A stretch of 64,000 nucleotides of DNA from an uncultured Mycobacterium sp. (GCA_900078375.1 FLQS01000007.1:1-64000), one strand, 5' to 3'. Numbered from the stretch's first letter, positions 19,239 to 28,768 are shown. The notes: a model not told the origin generated them from the sequence alone. Made by a program: numbers and translations.

Positions 19239-19907
19239 GTGTCCACCACCGAACCGGTCACGATCGCCACCCAGGTCGCCCAACTCCAGGCCGGACTGGC
19301 CGGCCATCTGCCCACCGAGGCGATCGAAGTGTTCATCGCCGATCAGAAGCGAATGGTCGCCGAAGGTGCGGCGCCCGGAGCGGCCCGACCAGGAACGTCG
19401 CTACCCGACCCGGAACTGCTTGATAGGCATGGGAATCCGGTCAGGGTCGGAGCTCTTCGGGCAAACCGGGCCGCCGTCCTCGTCTTCTACCGTGGCGCCT
19501 GGTGCCCGTACTGCAATCTGGCGTTGAAGGCTTATCAGGACCAGCTGGTGCCGGAACTTGCCAAGCGCGATGTCCCGCTGATCGCCATCAGCCCGCAGAA
19601 GCCCGACGGGTCGTTGTCGACCGCGGAGGCCAACGCCCTGACGTTCGACGTGGTCTCCGACCCTGGCAACCAGATCGCCTCGGCGCTCGGCATCGTCACC
19701 ACCCCGTCAGAGGCGTCTCGGTCGGTGACCCAGCAGCTCGGCATCGATCTGCGGGAAGCCAACGCCGACGGCGGCTACGAGCTGCCGATGCCGACTGTCT
19801 TGGTGGTGGACCGTGATGGGGTGATCGCTTGGAGCGACATCCACCCTGACTACACCACTCGTACCGAAGTAGCAGAGATCCTGGCAGCCGTCGCCCAGCT
19901 GGACTGA
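19239..19907 (+). CDS. Peroxiredoxin-like (AhpC/TSA) family protein
   Basis: A 222-residue thioredoxin-fold protein. The active site YRGAWCPYCNLAL holds a CxxC pair near residues 90-93. PLIAISPQKPDG and VSDPGNQIASALGI follow the AhpC/TSA pattern, and LPMPTVLVVDRDGVIAW is the late strand with the cis-proline. Unlike classical 2-Cys peroxiredoxins the two cysteines are adjacent as in thioredoxin, so it may act as a thiol peroxidase or a disulfide reductase. The N-terminal 60 residues are helical. It is probably controlled by the upstream TetR gene. Confidence 0.85.
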   Translation: MSTTEPVTIATQVAQLQAGLAGHLPTEAIEVFIADQKRMVAEGAAPGAARPGTSLPDPELLDRHGNPVRVGALRANRAAVLVFYRGAWCPYCNLALKAYQDQLVPELAKRDVPLIAISPQKPDGSLSTAEANALTFDVVSDPGNQIASALGIVTTPSEASRSVTQQLGIDLREANADGGYELPMPTVLVVDRDGVIAWSDIHPDYTTRTEVAEILAAVAQLD

Positions 19908-19913
19908 CGGCGG

Positions 19914-21794
19914 CTATTCGACCGTGACGGACTTGGCCAGGTTGCGCGGCTTGTCGACGTCGTAGCCGCGAGCCCGGGCCACCGCCGCGGCGAACACCTG
20001 CAGCGGGACCGTCGACAGCAACGGCTGGAAAAGCGTTGACACCGCGGGTATTTCGAAGATGTGATCGGCGTACGGGCGCACCGTGTCGTCGCCCTCCTCG
20101 GCGATCACGATGGTGACCGCCCCGCGGGCCTGAATCTCGCGGATGTTGCTCAGCAGCTTGGCGTGCAGGGTCGCCGCGTTCTTCGGCGACGGCATCACCA
20201 CGATCACGGGCAGGCCTTCTTCGATCAGCGCGATCGGACCGTGCTTGAGCTCACCGGCGGCGAAGCCTTCGGCGTGCATGTACGCCAATTCCTTGAGCTT
20301 GAGCGCACCCTCGAGCGCCACCGGGTAGCCGACGTGACGGCCCAGGAACAACACCGTCGGCGACGACGCGAAGCGTTGCGCCAGGTCGGTGACGGGTCCC
20401 ATACAGTTCAGTACCCGGGCGATGAGATCGGGCATCGCCTCCAACTCGTTGAACTCTCGCTCGACCTCGTCCGGGTATTTAGTCCCACGGGCCTGGGCCA
20501 GCGCCAGGCCGACGAGGTAGTTGGCGGCGATCTGGGCCATGAAGGTCTTGGTGGCGGCCACCCCGATCTCGGGTCCGGCGCGGGTATAAAGCACCGCGTC
20601 AGCTTCCCGCGGGATCTGGCTGCCGTTGGTGTTGCAGATCGCCAGCACCTTGGCCTTCTGGCTCTTGGCGTGCCGAACGGCTTCCAGCGTGTCGGCGGTC
20701 TCGCCGGACTGGGAGATCGCGATCACCAGGGTGCCACGATCCAGCACCGGGTCGCGGTAGCGGAACTCGCTGGCCAGCTCGACCTCGACCGGCAGCCGGG
20801 TCCAGTGTTCGATCGCGTACTTGGCCAGCAGCCCGGAGTGGAACGCGGTGCCGCAGGCGACGATGAAGACCTTGTCGATCTCGCGCAGTTCCTGGTCGCT
20901 CAACCGTTGTTCGTCGAGCACGATGCGCCCGTCGACGAAGTGGCCCAACAGGGTGTCGGCGACGGCGGCCGGCTGCTCGGCGATCTCCTTGAGCATGAAG
21001 TACTCGTAGCCGCCCTTTTCCGCGGCCGACAGGTCCCAGTCGATGTGAAACTCGCGGGCGTTCGCAGTGTCATCGACACCGTTGAAGTCGGTGATCCGGT
21101 AGCCGTCGGTGGTGATGACCACCGCCTGGTCCTGGCCGAGTTCGACGGCATCCCTGGTGAATTCGATGAAGGCCGCGACATCGGAGCCGAGGAACATCTC
21201 GCCGTCGCCGATACCGACCACCAACGGGGTGGACCGCCGGGCGGCGATGATGGTGCCCGGGTCGTCGGCGTGGGCGAACACCAACGTGAAGTGCCCCTCG
21301 AGCCGGCGCAGCACGGCCAGTACCGAGGCCTCGAAGTCACCGGCGGTCGGGCCGTGGGCGTAGGCGTGGGCGACCAGGTGGACGGCCACCTCGGAGTCGG
21401 TGTCGCTGGCGAACTCGACGCCGTCGACTTCCAACTCCTGGCGCAGGATGGCGAAGTTTTCGATGATGCCGTTGTGCACCAGCGCGATGCGCGGCTCGTC
21501 TTTGCCCAGGCGCGAGAAATGTGGGTGGGCATTGTGGGTGGCGGGCACGCCATGGGTGGCCCAGCGGGTGTGACCCATGCCCGCGACGCCGGCCAGCGCG
21601 GCCGGTTCCATTGCGGCCAGCGCTTCCTCGAGATTGGTCAGCCGGCCCGCGCGACGGCGCACGGTCAGGCCACCGTCACCGTCGAGTAGGGCAATACCGG
21701 AGGAGTCGTAGCCGCGGTATTCCATCCGCCGCAGCGCGTCCACGACGACACCCTGGGCAGGTCGATGGCCGACGTAAGCCACGATTCCGCACAT
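19914..21794 (-). CDS. glmS: Glutamine-fructose-6-phosphate aminotransferase (isomerizing)
   Basis: A 626-residue enzyme making glucosamine-6-phosphate, the first step to UDP-GlcNAc. The N-terminal glutaminase domain begins MCGIVAYVG, so the nucleophile cysteine is exposed after removal of Met, and HTRWATHG is present. Two SIS domains follow (SQSGETADT, LFLGRHVGYPVALEGALKLKE written here in part as GRHVGYPVALEGALK) and the C-terminal DKPRNLAKSVTVE is invariant. The start is ATG 21794; an upstream extension lacks homology. No glmS ribozyme is seen upstream. glmM lies 3.7 kb away, so both early steps are in this window. Confidence 0.97.
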   Translation of the reverse strand: MCGIVAYVGHRPAQGVVVDALRRMEYRGYDSSGIALLDGDGGLTVRRRAGRLTNLEEALAAMEPAALAGVAGMGHTRWATHGVPATHNAHPHFSRLGKDEPRIALVHNGIIENFAILRQELEVDGVEFASDTDSEVAVHLVAHAYAHGPTAGDFEASVLAVLRRLEGHFTLVFAHADDPGTIIAARRSTPLVVGIGDGEMFLGSDVAAFIEFTRDAVELGQDQAVVITTDGYRITDFNGVDDTANAREFHIDWDLSAAEKGGYEYFMLKEIAEQPAAVADTLLGHFVDGRIVLDEQRLSDQELREIDKVFIVACGTAFHSGLLAKYAIEHWTRLPVEVELASEFRYRDPVLDRGTLVIAISQSGETADTLEAVRHAKSQKAKVLAICNTNGSQIPREADAVLYTRAGPEIGVAATKTFMAQIAANYLVGLALAQARGTKYPDEVEREFNELEAMPDLIARVLNCMGPVTDLAQRFASSPTVLFLGRHVGYPVALEGALKLKELAYMHAEGFAAGELKHGPIALIEEGLPVIVVMPSPKNAATLHAKLLSNIREIQARGAVTIVIAEEGDDTVRPYADHIFEIPAVSTLFQPLLSTVPLQVFAAAVARARGYDVDKPRNLAKSVTVE

Positions 21795-21848
21795 GTTGAT
21801 CCAGGGTAGTGCAGCAGCGGGCTCGACCCCGTGAGCTAGGTTCGTGGG

Positions 21849-22700
21849 GTGGCCCGGACTCGCAAGCTCTTCGCGGCATTGACTCGCCGCGGTCGGCATC
21901 AGGTTCTACGCGGTGACCTGGCCTTTGCCGGGCTACCCGGCATCGTCTACACCCCGGCGTCGGGCTTCAATCTGCCCGGTGTGGCCTTCGGCCACGATTG
22001 GCTCACAGACGTGGATCACTACGTGAAAACGCTGGAGCACCTCGCCTCGTGGGGCATCGTCGCCGCCGCCCCCAACACCGAACGTGGCCTGGCCCCGTCG
22101 GTGCTGAACCTGGCGTTCGACCTGGGCACCACCCTCGACATCATCACCGGCGTGCGGCTGGGCCCCGGCGAGATCAGCGTGCACCCCACCAAGCTGGGCT
22201 TGGCCGGACATGGCTTCGGTGGTTCGGCTGCGGTGTTCGCCGCGGCGGGCCTGGCCGGAGCGGGCGCCACCGCACCCAAGGCGGTCGCGGCGCTGTTCCC
22301 GTCGGTGACCAAACCTCCCGCTGCACAGCCCGCGGCGTCGCTGAAGGTGCCCGGCCTGGTGCTCAGCGCGCCCGACGATCCGCAGTCACTGCGTACTGAT
22401 GCCCTTGACCTGGCCGGCGCCTGGAAGGCGTCGGTGCTGCGCATCGTCAGCAAGGCCGAGTCCGCCGGGCTGGCCGAGAAGCGCCGCTTCGCCGGGGCGT
22501 TAGGCCTGCCGGGTTCGGATCGGCGCACCCAGAAGACGGCGCGCGCGCTGTTGACCGGCTTCCTGCTGTACCACCTGACCGGCGACAAGGACTATCGCGA
22601 ATTCGCCGACCCCGAGGCCCTGCTGCCCAAGACCGAGCCGCTCGATCCCGAGGCGCCGCCGGTCACAACGGAGGAGCAGATCGTCGCGCTGCTCAAGTAG
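21849..22700 (+). CDS. Dienelactone-hydrolase-like alpha/beta protein lacking the Ser/Cys nucleophile
   Basis: A 283-residue protein with an alpha/beta hydrolase-type core (VAFGHDWLTDVDHYVKTLEH, then LASWGIVAAAPNTERG). Where a hydrolase has GxSxG or GxCxG this one has AGHGFGGSAAVF, with Gly at the nucleophile position. The late segment VLSAPDDPQS matches a normal Asp-bearing loop. It may be a non-catalytic or chlorophyllase-like relative. It diverges from glmS by 54 bp, the place occupied by conserved unknown genes (Rv3437/Rv3438) in M. tuberculosis. Role unknown. Confidence 0.7.
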   Translation: MARTRKLFAALTRRGRHQVLRGDLAFAGLPGIVYTPASGFNLPGVAFGHDWLTDVDHYVKTLEHLASWGIVAAAPNTERGLAPSVLNLAFDLGTTLDIITGVRLGPGEISVHPTKLGLAGHGFGGSAAVFAAAGLAGAGATAPKAVAALFPSVTKPPAAQPAASLKVPGLVLSAPDDPQSLRTDALDLAGAWKASVLRIVSKAESAGLAEKRRFAGALGLPGSDRRTQKTARALLTGFLLYHLTGDKDYREFADPEALLPKTEPLDPEAPPVTTEEQIVALLK

Positions 22701-22712
22701 CCCGGCGGCCGG

Positions 22713-22737
22713 CCAACCAACTGGTTGGTGATATAAC
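22713..22737 (+). promoter_or_regulatory. TetR-type operator and leaderless promoter
   Basis: CCAACCA (22713-22719) AC TGGTTGG (22722-22728) is a perfect inverted repeat of the kind bound by TetR proteins. It is followed at once by TATAAC (22732-22737), a good -10 placed seven bases before the ATG at 22744. The transcript would be leaderless. No TetR gene is adjacent. Confidence 0.6.
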
Positions 22738-22743
22738 GTCCTG

Positions 22744-23784
22744 ATGCGCACCGGGATCTTTCTGGACTATTCGGGCGGTTTCCGCGAGGCCGTCGAGCAC
22801 ATCGTGGTGTTGGAGAAGGCCGGCGTGGACATCGCGCTGGTGGCGGAGGCCTACTCCTACGACGCCGTCAGCCAGCTGGGCTATCTGGCGGCCAAGACGT
22901 CGACGATCGAGCTGGGCTCCGGCGTCTTCCCCATCTACACCAGGACGCCGTCGCTGCTGGCGATGACGGCCGCCGGCCTGGACTTCGTGTCCGACGGCCG
23001 CTTCCGGCTCGGCATCGGCACGTCCGGCCCGCAGGTGGTGGAGGGCTTCCACGGGGTCCCGTTCGACGCCCCGTTGGGCCGCACCCGCGAGGTCGTCGAC
23101 ATCTGTCGCCAGGTCTGGCGCCGCGAACGTGTGCAGCATCAGGGCCGCAGCTACCAGATCCCGCTGCCGGCAGGCCAGGGCACCGGCTTGGGCAAGCCAC
23201 TGCAGATCATCAATCACCCCGTGCGCGAACGTATTCCGATCACCATCGCCGCGCTGGGACCGAAGAACGTCGAGCTGACCGCCGAGATCGCCGAGGGTTG
23301 GCAGCCGGTGTTCTTCTACCCGGAGAAGGCCGACGCCGTCTGGGGGGACGCGCTGCGGGCCGGAAAAGCCAAGCGCGACAGCCAACTCGGCGAACTCGAC
23401 GTGATGGTCGGGGTGTCGCTGGCTATCGGCGACGATGTCGAGGAGCGGCTGAATTGGGCCAAGCCGCATCTGGCGCTCTACATCGGCGGCATGGGCGCCA
23501 AGGGCCAGAACTTCTACCACAAGCTGGCCACCCGGTACGGGTACGGCGAGGTGGCCGACCACATCCAGGATCTGTTCCTCTCCGGCCGCAAGGCCGAGGC
23601 GATCGCCGCGGTGCCCGACGAGCTGGTGCGCCAGGTGAACCTGATCGGGCCGCGCGGCTTCGTCAAGGAACGCATCGCCGCCTTCGCCGAGGCCGGGGTC
23701 ACCACTCTGCTGGCCACACCGGTCACCACCGACGCCGCCGAGTACATCAGCTGGGTCGAGGAATTGCAGCAGCTGCTGCCCTGA
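22744..23784 (+). CDS. LLM-class (luciferase-like) F420-dependent oxidoreductase
   Basis: A 346-residue TIM-barrel flavin/F420 enzyme. VFPIYTRTPSLLAMTAAGLD and FRLGIGTSGPQVVEGFHG are the standard luciferase-like segments, followed by REVVDICRQVW and ITIAALGPKNVELTAEIAEG, as in mycobacterial LLM proteins that use F420. It is cytoplasmic; the substrate is unknown, possibly a lipid or alcohol. A TetR-type palindrome and -10 sit directly on the start codon, so it should be repressed by an unlinked regulator. It is absent at this place in M. tuberculosis gene order. Confidence 0.87.
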   Translation: MRTGIFLDYSGGFREAVEHIVVLEKAGVDIALVAEAYSYDAVSQLGYLAAKTSTIELGSGVFPIYTRTPSLLAMTAAGLDFVSDGRFRLGIGTSGPQVVEGFHGVPFDAPLGRTREVVDICRQVWRRERVQHQGRSYQIPLPAGQGTGLGKPLQIINHPVRERIPITIAALGPKNVELTAEIAEGWQPVFFYPEKADAVWGDALRAGKAKRDSQLGELDVMVGVSLAIGDDVEERLNWAKPHLALYIGGMGAKGQNFYHKLATRYGYGEVADHIQDLFLSGRKAEAIAAVPDELVRQVNLIGPRGFVKERIAAFAEAGVTTLLATPVTTDAAEYISWVEELQQLLP

Positions 23785-23874
23785 TCAGCGGTGGGCGCGC
23801 GGCGCGCTGCTCGTCAGCCGGACGCAATAGGCGACGTTGCGACGCGGGAACGACAGGCCGGTCACGGTCAGCGG

Positions 23875-25173
23875 TCACTGACCGACCTGCGCAAGTTCGT
23901 CGGCGGCGATCTCACACGGCGTCTGCTCGTCGGGCTGCTCGAGTGGGTCGGCCGGCGGCGGCTCCGGCGGCGGCGCAGGTGGCGCGGAGTCGGTGACCAC
24001 CGGCTCATCGACCGGCAGCGGTTGGTCGACGGCAGAGTCTTCGGTAATCGGAACATCTTCGGGCACAGCATCTTCAGTGTCGGCTGCAACGACATCACGC
24101 TCGGGCTCGTCCCCCTCCGGCTCGACAGGGTCATCGGGCTCGGGTAGGTCATCGGCGGCGGCGCTGTCTGGTATGCCCTCGAAAAGCCCGCCCAGCGCAT
24201 CGGCGATCTGGCCTACCAGTCCCGAAAGGCCGCCGGTGACGTCCGGCATGGCCGGAGCTCCCGCAGGCGCCCCACCAGCGAGGCCGGGCTGGGCTGACGG
24301 ATTGCTCAGCGGAGTGGATGGAAGTGGTTGTACCGCTGCAGCATCCGGCATTGGCGGTGATGACACGGGTGCGGGTTCGACTGCCGGGGGCAGCATCGCC
24401 GCGGCGGGCACGGTCGCAGCGGGCAGGGCTGAAACTGCGGCTGGAGCTGCGGCCAGCGGCAGATCCGGCGTCGGAGCGGACGGCACGCTGAACTGACCGG
24501 GCACCTCGAAATTTGCTGCGGGAATGTCATTCAGATGTCGCAGCGCATCCTCATAGGCCGCCGCCACCGATACCGTGGCCGAGCGCATCGCGGTCAGCCA
24601 TTCGGTGCGGATGTCGGCGTCGACGTACGGCGTGATCTGCTGGGTGACAATCTCGATGGCTTCCTCATGTTCCACTCCCCCACCCGTCACGGCGGCCGCG
24701 GCGGTCAGCCAGGCGGGCCGCTCACCGGCGCGACGGTCGTCGATCGACACTGCCGCACCGACCTTTTCGTCGACCAGCCGACCCAGGCTGTCCCGCAGCA
24801 TCTCGCAGGCGCCGACCGCGACATGCAACGCGCGGGCCACGGCAGCCCCAGCAACACAGTTCCGGTCGATGAATTCGCTTGCCGCCGAGTATGACTCCCC
24901 CTGCCACGCCGCCGACACCGCAGCACCACCGTCGCGCGCAACTCGGAGGGCCTCGTCGGCTGCGGCCGCACCGGCCCGAAGCAACGCGCAGTCGGCATCC
25001 AGCGCGTGCAGATCCAAACCGTCCTCACCGCCGTACCATTCGAGGATCTGCTCCGCGTGCGCGGTCAGGTCCGGATGCTGGTAGCCCACGGCATGGCAGG
25101 CCGACACGTAGGCCTGCGTGTTGGACACCGAGCCTCGCCCGGCCGCCAACCGGGCGGTGACGTCCGCTGTCAT
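23875..25173 (-). CDS. Ala/Pro-rich WXG-motif protein, probable type VII secretion substrate (Rv3439c-like)
   Basis: A 432-residue protein. The N-terminal half is helical with a WQGESYSAASEFID segment (WxG) near residue 90 and further helices to about 230. The C-terminal half is low complexity: a Pro/Ala linker, a GGLSGLVGQIADALGGLF patch, then a strongly acidic tail (DDLPEPDDPVEPEGDEPERD). The gene overlaps the small upstream gene as ATGA and lies beside glmM, matching Rv3439c (alanine/proline-rich) in M. tuberculosis. Long WXG-type proteins with a small partner are typical ESX substrates such as EspA-like proteins. Secretion is inferred, not shown. Confidence 0.7.
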   Translation of the reverse strand: MTADVTARLAAGRGSVSNTQAYVSACHAVGYQHPDLTAHAEQILEWYGGEDGLDLHALDADCALLRAGAAAADEALRVARDGGAAVSAAWQGESYSAASEFIDRNCVAGAAVARALHVAVGACEMLRDSLGRLVDEKVGAAVSIDDRRAGERPAWLTAAAAVTGGGVEHEEAIEIVTQQITPYVDADIRTEWLTAMRSATVSVAAAYEDALRHLNDIPAANFEVPGQFSVPSAPTPDLPLAAAPAAVSALPAATVPAAAMLPPAVEPAPVSSPPMPDAAAVQPLPSTPLSNPSAQPGLAGGAPAGAPAMPDVTGGLSGLVGQIADALGGLFEGIPDSAAADDLPEPDDPVEPEGDEPERDVVAADTEDAVPEDVPITEDSAVDQPLPVDEPVVTDSAPPAPPPEPPPADPLEQPDEQTPCEIAADELAQVGQ

Positions 25174-25451
25174 CGGGCCGCCGCACGCAGTTCGGCGTCG
25201 CCGTATCGGTCGGCAGTGACGCGCAGTGCGACGGCGACCTCCTGGGCGGCGCGTGACCACTGCGCCACCTCGGCGGCCAGCCGCTCCAACGCCGAGCGCA
25301 ATGCATCGCCGTGGGCGACGTGCGTTCGCCCGGCCACGCTCCCGTGGAACTGCAATCGGTTCAGTGATACGCCGCCGAGCACCTCGGCGGCGTAGTCGAA
25401 GCGTTGCGCCGCAGCGCGCACAGCCGCGGTGTCAACGCGTGTGTTACCCAT
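25170..25451 (-). CDS. EspC-like small protein, probable type VII secretion partner (Rv3440c-like)
   Basis: A 93-residue all-helical protein. VDTAAVRAAAQRFDYAAEVL resembles the N-terminus of EspC-type proteins, and the C-terminus DRYGDAELRAAAR carries a YxxxE motif (Y-G-D-A-E), the general type VII secretion signal. It overlaps the following Ala/Pro-rich WXG gene by four bases, so the two are likely co-translated and may form a heterodimer. In M. tuberculosis the hypothetical gene Rv3440c is in this place. It lies 9.4 kb from the ESX-4 core, but which ESX system would use it is unknown. Confidence 0.68.
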   Translation of the reverse strand: MGNTRVDTAAVRAAAQRFDYAAEVLGGVSLNRLQFHGSVAGRTHVAHGDALRSALERLAAEVAQWSRAAQEVAVALRVTADRYGDAELRAAAR

Positions 25452-25500
25452 GTCCGTCTATGACGCACGGACGCGGTGATCGGTTCCAGGATGTGTGGAA

Positions 25501-26838
25501 TCAGCCTTCGGCACTGACGGATTCGGCGATGCGGATCGCCAGTCGCCGGGCGGTGTCCTCGTCGGCTGCTTCCACCATGACGCGTACCATCTGCTCGGTT
25601 CCCGACGGCCGCAACAGAATTCGCCCAGTGTCTCCGAGCTTGGCCTCGGCCTCGCGCACCGCGCTCTGCACCGCGGGCGCCTCGGCGACCGTCGCCTTGT
25701 CGGCGACCTCGACGTTGATGAGGACCTGCGGCATGGTCTGCATCGGGGCGGCCAGCTCGGCCAGCGGCAAGCGGGTCTGTGCCATCCGGGCCATCAGCCG
25801 CAGCCCGGTGGCGATCCCGTCGCCGGTGGTGCCCAGCGCGGGCATCACGATGTGGCCCGACTGTTCGCCGCCCAAGGTGAACTCGCCGGCCCGCAATTCC
25901 TCAAGGACGTAGCGGTCCCCAACGCCGGTGGTGCGCACGGTGATACCGGCCTCGCGCATGGCGATGTGCAGACCGAGGTTGCTCATCACGGTGGCCACCA
26001 GCGTCTCCGACGCCAACTCACCGGCATCCCGCATCGCCACGGCCAAAATCACCATGATGGCGTCGCCGTCCACCACCCGACCGGTCGCATCCACCGCGAG
26101 GCAGCGGTCAGCGTCACCGTCGTGCGCCAGGCCGATATCGGCCCGGTGGGCCACCACTGCGGCCTGCACCTGTTCTAGATGCGTCGAGCCACAGCCGTCA
26201 TTGATGTTCAGGCCGTTGGGTTCGGCGTTGATCGCGATTACCCGCGCACCCGCGGCGTGGTAAGCCCGGGGCGCAGCTTGGAATGCGGCGCCATGGGCGC
26301 AGTCGACGACGACCGTCAGCCCGTCCAGCCGGATCGGTGCCGCGGCGCGGACGTGGTGCAGGTAGCGCTCCAGCGCGTCGTTCGCATCGACGACACGGCC
26401 GATCTCGGCGCCGACCGGGCGCAGGCCAGGACCCTGGGCGACGAGCTCCTCGATGCGGTCCTCGGTGTCGTCGTCGAGCTTGTGACCGCCAGGGCCGAAG
26501 ATCTTGATGCCGTTATCGGGCATGGGGTTGTGCGAGGCGGAGATCATCACGCCGAAGTCGGCGCCGTAGGCACCCGTCAGATGAGCCACCGCCGGAGTGG
26601 GCAACACGCCGACTCGCAGCGCGTCCACTCCCTCGCTGGTGACACCGGCGATCACCGCGGCCTCAAGCATCTCGCCACTGGCTCGCGGATCACGGCCGAT
26701 GACCGCCACCCGCCGCCCCGAGCCAGTCGTCGCCGCGAGCCGGCGCGCCGCGGCCGCCCCCAGCGCCAGACCCAGCTCAGCGGTCAGTTCCCGGTTGGCG
26801 ACGCCTCGGACCCCATCGGTCCCAAACAGTCGACCCAT
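25501..26838 (-). CDS. glmM: Phosphoglucosamine mutase
   Basis: A 445-residue alpha-D-phosphohexomutase that interconverts glucosamine-6-phosphate and glucosamine-1-phosphate. The start [15 protein letters not shown] is diagnostic. The phosphoserine is S102 in [14 protein letters not shown], the metal loop is DGDADRC, and the sugar-binding GGEQSGH and [10 protein letters not shown] loops are intact. It uses the GlmS product and feeds GlmU for UDP-GlcNAc. It is preceded by a terminator at 26940-26974, so it probably has its own promoter in the 101-bp gap 26839-26939. Confidence 0.97.
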   Translation of the reverse strand: MGRLFGTDGVRGVANRELTAELGLALGAAAARRLAATTGSGRRVAVIGRDPRASGEMLEAAVIAGVTSEGVDALRVGVLPTPAVAHLTGAYGADFGVMISASHNPMPDNGIKIFGPGGHKLDDDTEDRIEELVAQGPGLRPVGAEIGRVVDANDALERYLHHVRAAAPIRLDGLTVVVDCAHGAAFQAAPRAYHAAGARVIAINAEPNGLNINDGCGSTHLEQVQAAVVAHRADIGLAHDGDADRCLAVDATGRVVDGDAIMVILAVAMRDAGELASETLVATVMSNLGLHIAMREAGITVRTTGVGDRYVLEELRAGEFTLGGEQSGHIVMPALGTTGDGIATGLRLMARMAQTRLPLAELAAPMQTMPQVLINVEVADKATVAEAPAVQSAVREAEAKLGDTGRILLRPSGTEQMVRVMVEAADEDTARRLAIRIAESVSAEG

Positions 26839-26939
26839 GCGGTCAAACCTCTCACAACTCCCGGCTCACGACACAACCGACGAGGTTAACCACCGTGTCG
26901 CCGCCAATTCGACACTGGTCCGATACGCCCGGAAAGCAA

Positions 26940-26974
26940 CACTGCCCCGCACCAGGTCTAGGTGCGGGGCAGTG
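26940..26974 (-). terminator. Strong hairpin terminator between the secreted-protein gene and glmM
   Basis: CACTGCCCCGCACC (26940-26953) and GGTGCGGGGCAGTG (26961-26974) are a perfect 14-bp stem with a 7-nt loop. It lies 23 bp after the stop of the minus-strand secreted-protein gene and should isolate it from glmM. Confidence 0.9.
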
Positions 26975-26996
26975 TGAGCTTCTAGGCGGTTACGGG

Positions 26997-27458
26997 CTAC
27001 CGGCTACCGGTCGTCGGCACCTCAGCAGGCGCCGGCGCCGTTGCAGTGGCGGTCGCGCCGATGCCCGACGAGCCATGGCCGCTCTGAGCGGGGGCGATCT
27101 CCGAGTTGCCCGGCCCGCTGGTGGTGAACGTGTAGCTCACACCGGCAGTGCTGCTGGCGCACACCGGAACGGTCTCGATCTGGTTGGTGGCGAGCTGCGG
27201 CAGCTTGGACGACAGGCCGTCACTCGGGCACACGCTCGAGGCCAGGGTCTGCGCTGCGTTCAGCGAGACGTTCTGGATGGTGCCGACCTGCTCGCCGTTG
27301 ACGGTGAGTCCGACGTTGAGCAGTTCGCCGGCCGCCGGCTGGGGTGCCTCGGGCATCCCCGGGGCTTCCGGGGCGGCGTTCGCGAGACCAAAACCGCCCG
27401 CGACGAGCAGCGATCCGCCGAGAACCGCACCTGCGGCCATCCTTGTCATCGTGTTCAT
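26997..27458 (-). CDS. Secreted protein with Cys pair, unknown function
   Basis: A 153-residue exported protein. The signal peptide MNTMTRMAAGAVLGGSLLVA plus GGFGLANA is followed by a Pro-rich linker, then a compact domain (LLNVGLTVNGEQVGTIQNVS) with two cysteines (SSVCPSD, VPVCASS) that could form one disulfide. A Thr/Ala-rich tail follows (GATATATAPAPAEVPTTG), possibly glycosylated or a cell-wall spacer. GGAG lies five bases before the ATG at 27458. The gene sits alone between two terminators. No family could be named. Confidence 0.75.
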   Translation of the reverse strand: MNTMTRMAAGAVLGGSLLVAGGFGLANAAPEAPGMPEAPQPAAGELLNVGLTVNGEQVGTIQNVSLNAAQTLASSVCPSDGLSSKLPQLATNQIETVPVCASSTAGVSYTFTTSGPGNSEIAPAQSGHGSSGIGATATATAPAPAEVPTTGSR

Positions 27459-27469
27459 ATTCGCTCCAT

Positions 27470-27517
27470 TTCTTCCTGTGATTGGCAGGGAGTTTCTTCC
27501 TGCGGTTGGCAGGGAGT
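27470..27517. repeat. 24-bp tandem duplication in the leader of the secreted-protein gene
   Basis: Positions 27470-27493 and 27494-27517 are two copies of a 24-bp unit that differ at two bases. On the minus strand each carries CAGGAAGAAA just upstream of the ribosome binding site, so the leader has a doubled purine-rich element. The rest of the gap, 27518-27720, shows nothing recognisable; it should hold the promoter of the secreted-protein gene. Confidence 0.85.
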
Positions 27518-27720
27518 CAGAGCTGCGGGAGCTATCACCACACAGCCCCGAAGGTGGACACCGACCCTCTAGGGGTCACTCCTACCTGGGGCAGCCGACG
27601 TCACCGCCGGCTTCAAGGAGCGTTGCCGAACGACCGGGTACTCAAACCGAAACGTGACAATCGATCGTCACAGGCACCCTGAGCTGGGCATTGGCACTGT
27701 GACTCAGCCCACAAAACGAA

Positions 27721-27761
27721 TCGCCGGGCGCCTCCAGTCGAAACTGGATGACGCCCGGCGA
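27721..27761 (-). terminator. Two-part hairpin terminator after rpsI
   Basis: TCGCCGGGCG (27721-27730) pairs with CGCCCGGCGA (27752-27761). Inside it TCCAGT (27733-27738) pairs with ACTGGA (27743-27748) around a CGAA loop. It lies 27 bp past the rpsI stop and should end the rplM-rpsI transcript. Confidence 0.88.
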
Positions 27762-27788
27762 GCCGTTGCGTAGGTAAAACGCGGCAGA

Positions 27789-28324
<536 letters not shown>

Positions 28325-28328
<4 letters not shown>

Positions 28329-28768
28329 TGAGCCACCTGCTTGATCTCGAACGGAACCGGCTGCTGCGCGGCATGCGGATGATCCGGGCCTGTGTAGACC
28401 TTGAGCTTCTTCTGCACCTGACGGCTCAACTTGTTGTGCGGCAGCATCCCGACGATGGCGTTCTCGACGACACGATCGGCATGCTTCTCCAGCTCGTTGC
28501 CGAGCGCGCGGGCACGCAAACCACCGGGGAAACCCGAGTGGCGGTAGAGGAACTTCTTGGTGAGCTTGTCGCCGCTGATGGCGACCTTCTCAGCGTTGAT
28601 GACGATGACGAAATCGCCACCATCGACATTGGGCGTGAATGTCGGCTTGTGCTTGCCGCGCAGCAACTTCGCTGCTTCAACGGCGAGCCGGCCGAGCACC
28701 ACGTCGGTGGCGTCGATGACGTACCACGAATGCGTGGTGTCACCCGCCTTCGGCGTGTACGTAGGCAC
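28325..28768 (-). CDS. rplM: 50S ribosomal protein L13
   Basis: A 147-residue L13 with [20 protein letters not shown] and the segment [20 protein letters not shown] characteristic of the family. It binds 23S rRNA early in 50S assembly. AGGTAG lies five bases before the GTG start at 28768. It is the first gene of the rplM-rpsI operon. The 180 bp upstream (28769-28948) contain only weak hairpins; no autoregulatory leader could be confirmed. Confidence 0.97.

Noticed and set aside
20061..21689. 542-residue plus-strand open frame
   Set aside because: It is antisense to glmS and arises from the GC-rich codon pattern; composition is Arg/Gly/Val-rich with no family signature.
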